64,000 bases of DNA from the NCBI GenBank assembly GCA_038239345.1, contig JBBSEX010000004.1:1-64000 (forward strand), written 5' to 3'. The notes below the pieces were generated by a model, which saw only the letters and a list, made by a program, of their open reading frames with translations, searched no databases and was not told the DNA's origin. The DNA comes from JBBSEX01 sp038239345. GTDB lineage: Bacteria > Acidobacteriota > Terriglobia > Bryobacterales > Bryobacteraceae. Shown piece after piece: positions 1 through 7,993 of the stretch (within the stretch, counting starts at the first letter, position 1; each line of letters starts with the position of its first letter). The translations under genes and the position numbers were made by a program.

Positions 1-603
1 CTGAATCAATTTGACACGATTTATCACGAACACTTTTCTTATCTGTCCTTGTTGGTTGTGGAAAACGCCTTCAAACAACATGGCTTGGAAGTGTTCGATG
101 TGGAGAAGTTGCCAACGCACGGCGGATCTTTGCGCCTCTATGCCGGTCATGCGGGAAGCCGTCCACAATTGAGCAACCTACACGCCATGCGCAGTGAAGA
201 GTCAGCCGCCGGGCTCGATAATATCGAAACATATCGGGCGTTTGCCGGAACAGCACAAGAAACGAAATGCGCGCTACTGGAGTTTCTGATTCGTTGCCGC
301 CGCCAGAAACAAACCGTTGCAGGCTATGGTGCGCCGGCGAAAGGCAACACGCTGCTGAACTACTGCGGAATTGGCCCGGAACTGCTGCCCTACACCGTGG
401 ATAAGAGTCCCCACAAGCAAGGACTCTTCCTGCCTGGCACCCATATTCCCATCTACTCGCCGGAAATCATCGCCACCCTGCGGCCTGATTATGTACTGAT
501 TCTGCCGTGGAACTTGCGCGACGAAATCGCCGGGCAGATGACGAAGATTCGCGAGTGGGGTGGAATGTTTGTCGTACCGATTCCGTCCGTGGAAATATTC
601 TAA
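1..603 (+). CDS. SAM-dependent sugar C-methyltransferase, C-terminal part (5' end outside window)
   Basis: The reading frame is open from base 1, so the gene begins upstream and only its last 200 codons are visible. The stretch YHEHFSY followed by a Gly/Ala-rich GYGAPAKGNTLL segment is typical of the C-terminal half of NDP-hexose C-methyltransferases, the family that adds a branch methyl to deoxysugars. The SAM-binding Rossmann part would lie upstream of the window. It is followed directly, with a TAATG junction, by an RmlC-like epimerase and then an NDP-sugar epimerase/reductase, which fits a branched deoxysugar pathway for a surface glycan. Family assignment is fairly sure; the exact sugar substrate cannot be told. 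Confidence 0.8.
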   Translation: MNQFDTIYHEHFSYLSLLVVENAFKQHGLEVFDVEKLPTHGGSLRLYAGHAGSRPQLSNLHAMRSEESAAGLDNIETYRAFAGTAQETKCALLEFLIRCRRQKQTVAGYGAPAKGNTLLNYCGIGPELLPYTVDKSPHKQGLFLPGTHIPIYSPEIIATLRPDYVLILPWNLRDEIAGQMTKIREWGGMFVVPIPSVEIF

Positions 604-1133
604 TGCTGTTTGATCCAACCACTCTGAGCGGAGCATGGATGGTGACGCCTGAGCGGCGCGAGGATGAACGGGGGTACTTCGCCCGGTCATACTGTGAGCG
701 CGAATTCGCGGAAAAGGGAATCGCCACGCGGTTCGTGCAAAGTAATGTATCTTATAACCAGTTAACCGGTACACTGCGCGGAATGCATTTTCAACGCGAG
801 CCGAAACCCGAAGCAAAACTGGTGCGCTGTACCCGCGGGTCCGCCTTCGATGTGATCGTCGATCTGCGTCCTGATTCGCCGACAGATCGCTGCTGGTTTT
901 CCTGCACGCTGGACGAGTCGAACGGTGTGGCGCTATACATCCCGCCGGGATTCGCTCATGGCTTCCAGACCCTTCAGGACAACACCGAGTTGCTTTATCA
1001 GATGAGCGAGTTCTACGATCCACTGCTTGCTGATGGGGTGCGCTGGAACGATCCAGCATTCGCTATCGAGTGGCCACTACCCAATCCGATCCTCTCGGAA
1101 AGGGATCGCAACCATCCGGATTTCGCGCGATGA
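603..1133 (+). CDS. rfbC: dTDP-4-dehydrorhamnose 3,5-epimerase-like protein (RmlC cupin)
   Basis: A 176-residue cupin of normal RmlC length. Family hallmarks are visible: RGMHFQ near residue 60, the KLVRCTRGSAFDVIVDLR segment, and YIPPGFAHGFQ, whose His and surrounding residues line the active site. The family epimerises C3 and C5 of dTDP-4-keto-6-deoxyglucose, or only one of these carbons in other deoxysugar routes. The start is the ATG overlapping the preceding TAA; an in-frame extension to about 507 would run back into the methyltransferase and is not needed. It is translationally coupled to both neighbours in a sugar-nucleotide operon. Whether it makes L-rhamnose is uncertain because no rmlA, rmlB or rmlD is visible here. 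Confidence 0.85.
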   Translation: MLFDPTTLSGAWMVTPERREDERGYFARSYCEREFAEKGIATRFVQSNVSYNQLTGTLRGMHFQREPKPEAKLVRCTRGSAFDVIVDLRPDSPTDRCWFSCTLDESNGVALYIPPGFAHGFQTLQDNTELLYQMSEFYDPLLADGVRWNDPAFAIEWPLPNPILSERDRNHPDFAR

Positions 1134-2026
1134 AACGCGTACTCTTGACCGGCGGATCTGGCTTTATCGGAAGACACGCGATCGCGCCGTTACTGGAATC
1201 CGGCTACGAAGTTCACGCCGTCGGCAGCCGGGCGACAGGAGCGGCTGACGTTTTCTGGCACACCGCGAACCTGTTGGAAGAAACACGAAGAGAAAGCCTG
1301 TTAGCGGAAGTGAAGGCCTCGCACTTGCTGCACTTCGCCTGGTACGCCGAACATGGAAAGTTTTGGACCGCAATGGAAAATGTAACTTGGGTGAAGGCAT
1401 CACTTGATCTGATGCTCTCGTTCGCGAAATTAGGAGGCCAGCGCTACGTGGGGGCTGGAACCTGCGCCGAATACGATTGGACCGGCGGCGGTTTACTGGG
1501 GGCCGCTACCCCGTTGCGTCCAGCAACTTTATACGGCGCATCGAAACATGCTTTACAGACGATGCAATCGTCGATAGCGACGCAGCTTTCTATTAGTTTC
1601 GCCTGGGGCCGCATCTTTCATCTCTATGGCGAGGGCGAGACCCCCCAACGCTTCATACCTTCGCTCATCGGGGCACTGCATCGCGGCCAACCGGCGCGAA
1701 TGACTCATGGGCGGCAAGTTCGTGACTTCTTGCACGTCGAAGATGTGGCTCGCGCGTTCGTGACACTGCTAGATAGCAAGGTGGAAAAGCCGGTCAATAT
1801 AGGATCGGGGAAGGGCGTCGAACTCTTAGAGGTGGCGCAATTGTTAGCGAAACTCATGGATCGCGCAGACCTGCTGCGTGTTGGAGAGCTCAAGCCCACC
1901 GCAAACGATCCGCCGGAATTGGTCGCCGACATTCATGAGTTGAATTCGCTTGGATTCCATCCGCGCTATAGCCTGGAGGCGGGGCTGGCGCGGACGATTC
2001 GGACCGAGTCGCCTCAAGTAAGTTAG
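1130..2026 (+). CDS. NAD(P)-dependent NDP-sugar epimerase/reductase (extended SDR)
   Basis: This 298-residue protein opens with the Rossmann nucleotide-binding motif TGGSGFIG and has a YGASK active-site Tyr-x-x-x-Lys, as in extended short-chain dehydrogenases acting on NDP-sugars. A later GRQVRDFLHVEDVARAF stretch is also typical of the family. The ATG at 1130 overlaps the stop of the epimerase gene (ATGA), so it is preferred over an upstream in-frame start at 1070. In context it probably performs the final 4-keto reduction or epimerisation of the deoxysugar made by the two preceding genes. Its stop overlaps the stop of the convergent glycosyltransferase gene by four bases. Confidence 0.82.
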   Translation: MKRVLLTGGSGFIGRHAIAPLLESGYEVHAVGSRATGAADVFWHTANLLEETRRESLLAEVKASHLLHFAWYAEHGKFWTAMENVTWVKASLDLMLSFAKLGGQRYVGAGTCAEYDWTGGGLLGAATPLRPATLYGASKHALQTMQSSIATQLSISFAWGRIFHLYGEGETPQRFIPSLIGALHRGQPARMTHGRQVRDFLHVEDVARAFVTLLDSKVEKPVNIGSGKGVELLEVAQLLAKLMDRADLLRVGELKPTANDPPELVADIHELNSLGFHPRYSLEAGLARTIRTESPQVS

Positions 2027-3042
2027 GCGTGTGCCAAAGCCTTCTCATACCCGAGGCATGTCTTCAAGATCGCTGCTGCCCGGTTTAAGTACGTGTGGTC
2101 CCGTAGCGCCCTCTGCTGCGACGCCTGCGCGATCGCGTGATAAGCGGAAGGATCGCGCTGTACTTGTTCTAAAGCGGAGATCACATCATCGGCGTCATCA
2201 AACAGCAGAATTTCGCTGTCGGGCTTAAAGTAATCGGTGATTTCCAATCCAGTAACGAAGTAGAGTTGAACGCAGCCCGCCATGGCGGCTTCGAACGTGC
2301 GGGGCCCGGGAGTGGAAGCAGCGAGTTGATAACGATCGTTGGCGAATGAATGATCGCGCCCCAAATTCAGCACCAACTTGGAATTCGAATAATAAGAGGG
2401 CATCTCGGCATTCTGGATTCTCCAGTTCCTTGCGGGAAATGCATCGGGAGGCCATTCCGAGCCCGCAATCAGAACCGAAAACGACGCCAGAGACTCGCTA
2501 AGATCCTTGATCATCTGGACGCGGTTCGCGAAACCGCAGCCACAGAAGAACAGATCATACTGCCTTTCGGTAAACTCTTTTAGTTCGCGATAGTGGAACG
2601 TGGGAGAAGCAGCCAGCGGAAGATGAAATACTCGCGGGTGAGTGAAGTGTTCCACGGACCATCGATCGTTTGAAAAGATTGTATCGGCCATCTCCTCCAC
2701 AAGATAGTTAAAGTCGAATTCGTAGGGGTCGTCGTGAAGCCAAACTGAGAAGTGGGCACCGGAGGCTTTGCTGGCGCCGGCGATTCCCGGGAAATCGACC
2801 AGATCACTCAGAATAGAGCCAAACAATAAAACTAAATCGGGCCGGAAAGATTCGATGCTCGAGATGGCGAGTTCAGGCGCGGTACCCTGGACGTTTTCCG
2901 CCGGCAACAATCCACTGAATCCTTCTTGTAGATGAGCATATAGCCACGGATTCGTGTTCATGTTATCGGGGATGGCGCTGACCACCATGATCTTCGGCGC
3001 GGGGCGAGTCTCAATGTTATCCAAAGACAAATTGTCCCTCAC
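2023..3042 (-). CDS. CgeB-like glycosyltransferase
   Basis: A 339-residue protein resembling CgeB-type, GT1-like glycosyltransferases. It has a central YDLFFCGCGFANRVQMI stretch, a PGPRTFEAAMAGCVQLYF nucleotide-sugar-binding segment and a C-terminal QQRALRDHTYLNRAA tail. The same architecture recurs in the first 320 residues of the upstream 1123-residue protein, so the two are paralogues. The GTG start at 3042 overlaps the stop of that upstream gene (GTGA), indicating translational coupling. It probably transfers a sugar from an activated donor onto a surface polysaccharide or protein; donor and acceptor are not predictable. No membrane segment is visible. Confidence 0.75.
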   Translation of the reverse strand: MRDNLSLDNIETRPAPKIMVVSAIPDNMNTNPWLYAHLQEGFSGLLPAENVQGTAPELAISSIESFRPDLVLLFGSILSDLVDFPGIAGASKASGAHFSVWLHDDPYEFDFNYLVEEMADTIFSNDRWSVEHFTHPRVFHLPLAASPTFHYRELKEFTERQYDLFFCGCGFANRVQMIKDLSESLASFSVLIAGSEWPPDAFPARNWRIQNAEMPSYYSNSKLVLNLGRDHSFANDRYQLAASTPGPRTFEAAMAGCVQLYFVTGLEITDYFKPDSEILLFDDADDVISALEQVQRDPSAYHAIAQASQQRALRDHTYLNRAAAILKTCLGYEKALAHA

Positions 3043-6000
3043 TTCTGTTGAGAATCGGTGCCGGGCAGAACACGGATTCGGCGGCCGGTTACATACTCAA
3101 AAACCGATCCTTGGGTGACAACCAGAATGTCGATGGCGAGGTCCGATGCGGGTAGGCCGCGACAATCGACCACGGCGAAGAACCCCGAGTTAACCGCTTC
3201 TTCGCGTCGAAGAGCTTTTGCAATATCGGGGCGCTGCAACCGCTCCGCTTTAGAGAAGACCACACCTCCGTCGGCGGTACTCGTCAGCCGAATGAAAATC
3301 GAACTATCCTTCACCGCCGAAGCAGGCTCCACGAATACCCATCCGGCGACGTCCATTAACAATCCCGGCGCGGGTTGAATTGCGACGACCTCGGATTTCT
3401 CGCGCTGCAGAAAACTAATATGGCCGGCAGCTTCGAGAGATGCTCTTTTCGGATCGCCGGCGGTAAGCGAGGTCGTAGCGGCCGGAAGAGAGCTCAGCAG
3501 AGGTTCAAATATCCGCAGCGTAATATCTTGAAAAGGATCGCCAGGGACGGCCAGAACAAAACCTTCGTCTGTCTTTTGTGCCAAACGCAATTGATATGGC
3601 AAGCTTTCCATTCCCGCGGTGCTGAACACTATATCGAACCCGCAATCTCCGGCGATGGCGTTGGAATAAGCTCGATCGACGTCGGGGCGGGGCGTCCGAA
3701 CCGCTCGGCCGTACCAGCCATTGGCGTTCACGGGCAGAAACAGGACGTCAATTTCGGAGTGCGCGATCTTGCGATTGAGATCGAACGTCCAGCCGACTAA
3801 GTGGAGACTGGAACCGGCAATCGCGCTTGTGGACCATTGCTTCTTGGGAACGGTCTTACCGTCGGCATAGTCCAAATAGCTTGGACAGTTTCCCGGACGC
3901 AGTTGTTGCTTAGTGCTCTCGGGAAGCCGCAATAAGGGCTCACCGGGGCGTGAATCGGTATTGGTTTCTGTTTGGGCAAGTCTCGAAACATCTATCGTTC
4001 GGCTGATTAACATCGAACCGCCCACCGCTTCCGGAAAATTTCTTGCGTCGCGCTTAGCGGCCGTTGTGCCAGTTGTAAAAAGTGCGACCCGCGACTCCGC
4101 CGCCAGCACGTTCGCCGGCAGTTTGCGGCTACCTTCCTTGCCCTTCAGCAAATCCCCATAAAGCTCGATAAGGCGATCCGCGTGTTGCCGCTCAGTGCAC
4201 ACCAGGGCGCTTGTGATGCGCTCGCGGATCTTACTAATTTGAGAGCGATCTAAATTTAACTTTCGCAGTAGGTCTGTAAGTTCTCCTGGCGATTCGATGG
4301 GAATTTTGAAGCCATTGATCCCATTTTGAACGCGGTCGGCTAACGCTCCAATATCGGCAACAATAGGTACAAGTCCGTTTTGCCAGGACTCCGAAAGCGT
4401 GATGCAATACGTCTCGGGCCAAATGGAAAGATGTAAGGAAACATCAAAACCTTGCAGCAAGCGGGGCAGTTCCGCTGCAACGTAGCTACCGTGGACCAAA
4501 ACGTTTTTCAACTTCAAAATCGAAATCATCGAATCATAAGGCGCATCAAGCCGCCCGAACACCGTGAACTCCACCGGTTCATTTTTCAAGGCCTGCGCAG
4601 CCCAGAGCATGACATCGGCACCCTTTTGCTTGGTGAAATTTCCCAACACGGCGACTCGAAGCGGCCGGTCGGGTTCGCGTGCGCCGTTGATCGACTGAAT
4701 AAGGCCCGGAGAATTCTGATGGGACTGCGAAGTCCGAATTCTAGATGAAGGGAGCGAATCCGGAAGAGGTAACGGAATAATCTTTACGCGATCGGACTCC
4801 GTAACTTCCGGATAGAATCGGGACAAGATCGGTAATGCACCCGGCGAGTTCACGATGATTTTGTCGCAGGCGTTCAAAGCTCGGCGGAAGAACTCCCGCC
4901 GGACCCACAAACCACCAGTTTCCCCTCGACGTTGCTGCACACACACTTCGCAAGCGCCGTCCGTATGCTCGGGAATATTACAGAATTGACTACGAAAGTT
5001 CAAAAGATTGAAACTGTCGCACATAACCCAGTAATCCTGCACGGTAACAACACTGGGGATATCGAAGGCCTTGGTTATATGCAGATATGAGGGCAGGTGT
5101 CGCAGCAGATGATGAAAGTGTACGAGGTTAACATCGAAACGGTTCAAAATGCCGGCAAACTGATTTTCGCGAACACTGTCGCTTAGCGTCAATATATTCT
5201 GTTCACCTTCAAACTTAAACCGTTCCAGGAGGTGGTACCCGGAATCGAGCACATCGTACTCCGATGTCCGGCCATGGTTGCGAGGCGTAAAGAAAAAGAC
5301 GTCATAGGCACTTCGGAGATGCTTCGTCACCAGGTCCAGATAAACCTCGACGCCTCCGAACGGGGGGGACATAATCACGTTATGGGTAACAAACAACAGC
5401 CGCAGCTTTTGTTTTGGCGCGGATGGTGAGCGCGCGGGCCGTCCTGTTACGTCCGCCAGTGCGGCCAGAACCAGGCGCATCCGGTCTTCGTACGTGTGTT
5501 CCTTTATCGCGCGGGCTTGCGATGCCTGCGCCAGCTGCCGGCGCTCATCTGGCCGGCTCAGCAATCGACGAATCCGATCCAGGCATTCGGCGTACGAATT
5601 GTAAATTACGATTTCAGTTTCTGGCTTAAAATAATTCCGAATTTCCGGGAAATTGCCGTCCGCCAGTTGTGCCGTTCCAGCCATGGCCGCTTCAAAGACG
5701 CGAGGTGGTGGGGTAGATCCGGAGGCGACACCATGGACTGAGCCCGAGAAAATCCGCGGCAATGCCAGCGTGATCCGACTAGCGTTGGCGAGACGGGCGA
5801 ACTCCGTGGCGGGGGTGCGCCACTGGTAAGAGCTCTTGGGAATCGGTAGTTCGGGTTCCGGAATATAGGGGTTGTGCGGAAGCGCGATCTTCAGCTTCTT
5901 GTCAGGCAGGTCCCGAACGAGAGAGCTCAGGATCCGGGTCCGGTTTGGCCACGCGGTCCCGGCAAAAAATATGTCGTAACGAAGATCGGAGTCGTTTAGG

Positions 6001-6410
6001 ATCACCGGATAATCGTGCAGATGGGTGGAAGCCGCGAAAGGCAAGTGCCGGGCCATTCGACCATAACGCGCCACACAGCCGGCGTCATTGGTAAACACCA
6101 GATCGAATAATTCCGCGTTACGGATATTTACATCCACTTCGTACGGATCTTCCGTAATCCACAAAATGCTTACATCGCATGTCCGCATGACACGCGCACA
6201 GATATCAAGGTGCATGTCCTCGCCGTCGAAGGCAAAGAAAACGTTACATCGACGCTTGCGGGACAATTCCACCGCGTTGCCATAGGAAGCAAGCACCACC
6301 GACTCCACCTCGGGCAGAGCCTGCAGTGCGCGGAATACCGAACGGCAAATGTAGTGATTGGGATTCCTCGACTTTGTATCCAGCAGACAAATTCGATAAG
6401 GTGGAGTCAT
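3039..6410 (-). CDS. Fused CgeB-type + GT4 glycosyltransferase with duplicated C-terminal domain
   Basis: A 1123-residue fusion. Residues 1-320 form a CgeB-like glycosyltransferase (PPPRVFEAAMAG near 234-245, KEHTYEDRM near 303). Residues 335-755 form a GT4 enzyme: an FGGVEVYLD acceptor loop near 351, the Cys cluster with CNIPEHTDGACEVC near 477-490, a VAVLGNFTKQKGADV donor-site start near 587, and a PETYCITLSESWQNGLVP E-x7-E region near 665. Residues 760-865 look like a linker. Residues 868-955 and 1017-1117 are two copies of one beta-rich domain sharing GWxF, RPDhxxA and GFxxVh positions. The ATG start at 6410 has nothing coding upstream. The role is presumably two successive sugar transfers in surface glycan assembly; the C-terminal repeats may bind carbohydrate, which is inference. 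Confidence 0.78.
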   Translation of the reverse strand: MTPPYRICLLDTKSRNPNHYICRSVFRALQALPEVESVVLASYGNAVELSRKRRCNVFFAFDGEDMHLDICARVMRTCDVSILWITEDPYEVDVNIRNAELFDLVFTNDAGCVARYGRMARHLPFAASTHLHDYPVILNDSDLRYDIFFAGTAWPNRTRILSSLVRDLPDKKLKIALPHNPYIPEPELPIPKSSYQWRTPATEFARLANASRITLALPRIFSGSVHGVASGSTPPPRVFEAAMAGTAQLADGNFPEIRNYFKPETEIVIYNSYAECLDRIRRLLSRPDERRQLAQASQARAIKEHTYEDRMRLVLAALADVTGRPARSPSAPKQKLRLLFVTHNVIMSPPFGGVEVYLDLVTKHLRSAYDVFFFTPRNHGRTSEYDVLDSGYHLLERFKFEGEQNILTLSDSVRENQFAGILNRFDVNLVHFHHLLRHLPSYLHITKAFDIPSVVTVQDYWVMCDSFNLLNFRSQFCNIPEHTDGACEVCVQQRRGETGGLWVRREFFRRALNACDKIIVNSPGALPILSRFYPEVTESDRVKIIPLPLPDSLPSSRIRTSQSHQNSPGLIQSINGAREPDRPLRVAVLGNFTKQKGADVMLWAAQALKNEPVEFTVFGRLDAPYDSMISILKLKNVLVHGSYVAAELPRLLQGFDVSLHLSIWPETYCITLSESWQNGLVPIVADIGALADRVQNGINGFKIPIESPGELTDLLRKLNLDRSQISKIRERITSALVCTERQHADRLIELYGDLLKGKEGSRKLPANVLAAESRVALFTTGTTAAKRDARNFPEAVGGSMLISRTIDVSRLAQTETNTDSRPGEPLLRLPESTKQQLRPGNCPSYLDYADGKTVPKKQWSTSAIAGSSLHLVGWTFDLNRKIAHSEIDVLFLPVNANGWYGRAVRTPRPDVDRAYSNAIAGDCGFDIVFSTAGMESLPYQLRLAQKTDEGFVLAVPGDPFQDITLRIFEPLLSSLPAATTSLTAGDPKRASLEAAGHISFLQREKSEVVAIQPAPGLLMDVAGWVFVEPASAVKDSSIFIRLTSTADGGVVFSKAERLQRPDIAKALRREEAVNSGFFAVVDCRGLPASDLAIDILVVTQGSVFEYVTGRRIRVLPGTDSQQK

Positions 6411-6595
6411 TTGGAAAAATCTAAAAGTATTAATTCAACGGGTAAATGGATCGCGTTTGCTTCAATGCCTGGAAATGGTTATCGCGACAGTTGCTAGGGT
6501 AACACTGTTGCCCTCGGTTGTCAGTGTCCGCCGCACCCCGGGAAAAGCCCTTTAGAATATAAGAAGTCCAGGGCGGCGGAAGAGCATCTCCCGGA

Positions 6596-7975
6596 TTGAA
6601 ACCGATTGAAATTAACGAGCGAAATTTGTCTGAAATCGAACTCCAGCCTAGACGCAGCGTAGCAATCGAAAATGGCCTGTCGGCATTGCTGCGAAAAATA
6701 AGAGTGGATCAAGCGTTGCTGCGGCGGTTGCAGGATGGGCTGCGGTCTCCGCTCATAGGCGCTTCGCAGTTGTCTCCTGAGCTACCCGCAAATCCGGAAA
6801 GACCGTTGCGATCAATCGACGATGTTTACGTTGCGTTGCGGGCGATGGAAAGAAAAATACGGGTGTCGGCAAGAAGGTTGCCCGTCCATGAAGCGGAAGA
6901 TCTCCGCCTGTCGGCCCGCTCTCTGGCCGCCTACACGGATCAGTGGCATCGGTCTTCGGAAGCGATTATCGATGAACGCAAAACACGTGAAACGCTATTC
7001 GGTTTTCGGAAGAAGAAGTTCTCCGTTCCCGAACATTTCGACGAGGACGCCTATCTACACGCCAACCCGGATGTTGCCGCCGCGGTTCGCAACCGAACGT
7101 ATCCCACGGGCTATCGGCACTGGGTGCGAGTTGGCCGTTCAGAAGGTCGCGCGGCTGGCCCGGTGACACCGGTGGCCGATCGCAAGCAATATATTCCGCT
7201 CATGCAGAAGCGGGCTTATGGGGTGAACTTTTATGGATTTCTCTCCACGATAAGCGGCTTGGGGTCGGTGGCACGCGGCTGCGTTAGAGCGTTGGATGCC
7301 GTAAATATTCCACTGAACAAGATCGATGTTGCACCGTGGAAGGGCGGCGTTGAGCCCTCGCGCGCACTGCCGAAGTTTCCACCGTACCGGATCAACCTGA
7401 TACAACAGAATGCCGATATGTTTCAGCGGTTCGTCGGTGCATACGGAGAAAATTTACTCCATGGAAGTTACAACATCGGCTATTGGCTATGGGAATTGCC
7501 ATCCGCAAGATCCGATTCTCATGGCGCTTTCAGATACGTGGATGAGGTGTGGGCCCCTAGCGAATTCTGTAGGCACGCTTTCCAAACTCTAACCTCGCTT
7601 CCTGTGGTTCGCATTCCGCTGGTGGTGGATGGGCTGGAGAAGAATTCGATTTACGGGCGCGATCACTTCGGATTTTCGCCCGATGTACTGGTATTTGGAT
7701 ATGTGTTCGATGTGTCGAGTTACCTGGCTCGCAAGAATCCGTTTTGCCTGATAGAAGCATTCCAACGAGAGTTCGGGGACTCGGGCAATGTACTGCTGTA
7801 TCTGAAGGTAACGCACTCCGAACGCGATCCCGCAGCGTTTCAAAGCATAGTGGATTCGGTGGCCGGAGCGCCCAACATTCGCATCGTTACCCGGCTTTTT
7901 GATGACGCCGAAATTGCATCCTTACACGGTGCACTGGATTGCCTGGTGTCTCCGCATCGAAGCGAGGGGTTCTGA
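6596..7975 (+). CDS. GT4 glycosyltransferase, N-terminal piece of a broken GT4-GT2-GT2 gene
   Basis: A 459-codon frame ending at TGA inside the most conserved GT4 motif. The first 130 residues are helical and charged. Residues 148-190 carry a FDEDAYLHANPDVAAAV segment common in large surface-glycan proteins, and residues 205-459 are the start of a GT4 domain. The frame stops after HRSEGF, where the family has a Gly, and the next codons (FNLAEAMYFGKPV) continue the motif in the same frame. The intact gene would be 1140 codons, 6596-10018. TTG at 6596 is the only start between an upstream in-frame TAA at 6560 and the conserved sequence. As it stands the GT4 donor-binding half is lost, so this fragment is probably inactive unless the stop is read through or is an error. 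Confidence 0.7.
   Translation: MKPIEINERNLSEIELQPRRSVAIENGLSALLRKIRVDQALLRRLQDGLRSPLIGASQLSPELPANPERPLRSIDDVYVALRAMERKIRVSARRLPVHEAEDLRLSARSLAAYTDQWHRSSEAIIDERKTRETLFGFRKKKFSVPEHFDEDAYLHANPDVAAAVRNRTYPTGYRHWVRVGRSEGRAAGPVTPVADRKQYIPLMQKRAYGVNFYGFLSTISGLGSVARGCVRALDAVNIPLNKIDVAPWKGGVEPSRALPKFPPYRINLIQQNADMFQRFVGAYGENLLHGSYNIGYWLWELPSARSDSHGAFRYVDEVWAPSEFCRHAFQTLTSLPVVRIPLVVDGLEKNSIYGRDHFGFSPDVLVFGYVFDVSSYLARKNPFCLIEAFQREFGDSGNVLLYLKVTHSERDPAAFQSIVDSVAGAPNIRIVTRLFDDAEIASLHGALDCLVSPHRSEGF
7973..7975 (+). other. In-frame TGA replacing a conserved Gly codon (GGA to TGA)
   Basis: The codon lies at position 460 of the giant glycosyltransferase gene. Both flanks are in one frame and together spell the GT4 consensus HRSEGF-[stop]-FNLAEAM. 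The family normally has Gly at this place, and TGA differs from GGA by one base. No insertion or deletion is involved. Confidence 0.85.
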
Positions 7976-7993
7976 TTCAACCTAGCCGAAGCT

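Noticed and set aside
274..1059. 261-codon minus-strand frame at the window start
   Set aside because: Opposite the methyltransferase and RmlC-like genes; Arg/Ser-rich shadow translation.
7973..7975. TGA as a reassigned or selenocysteine codon
   Set aside because: Many genes in the window end in TGA and no selenocysteine structure is visible; the residue expected here is Gly, so a point mutation or error is simpler.
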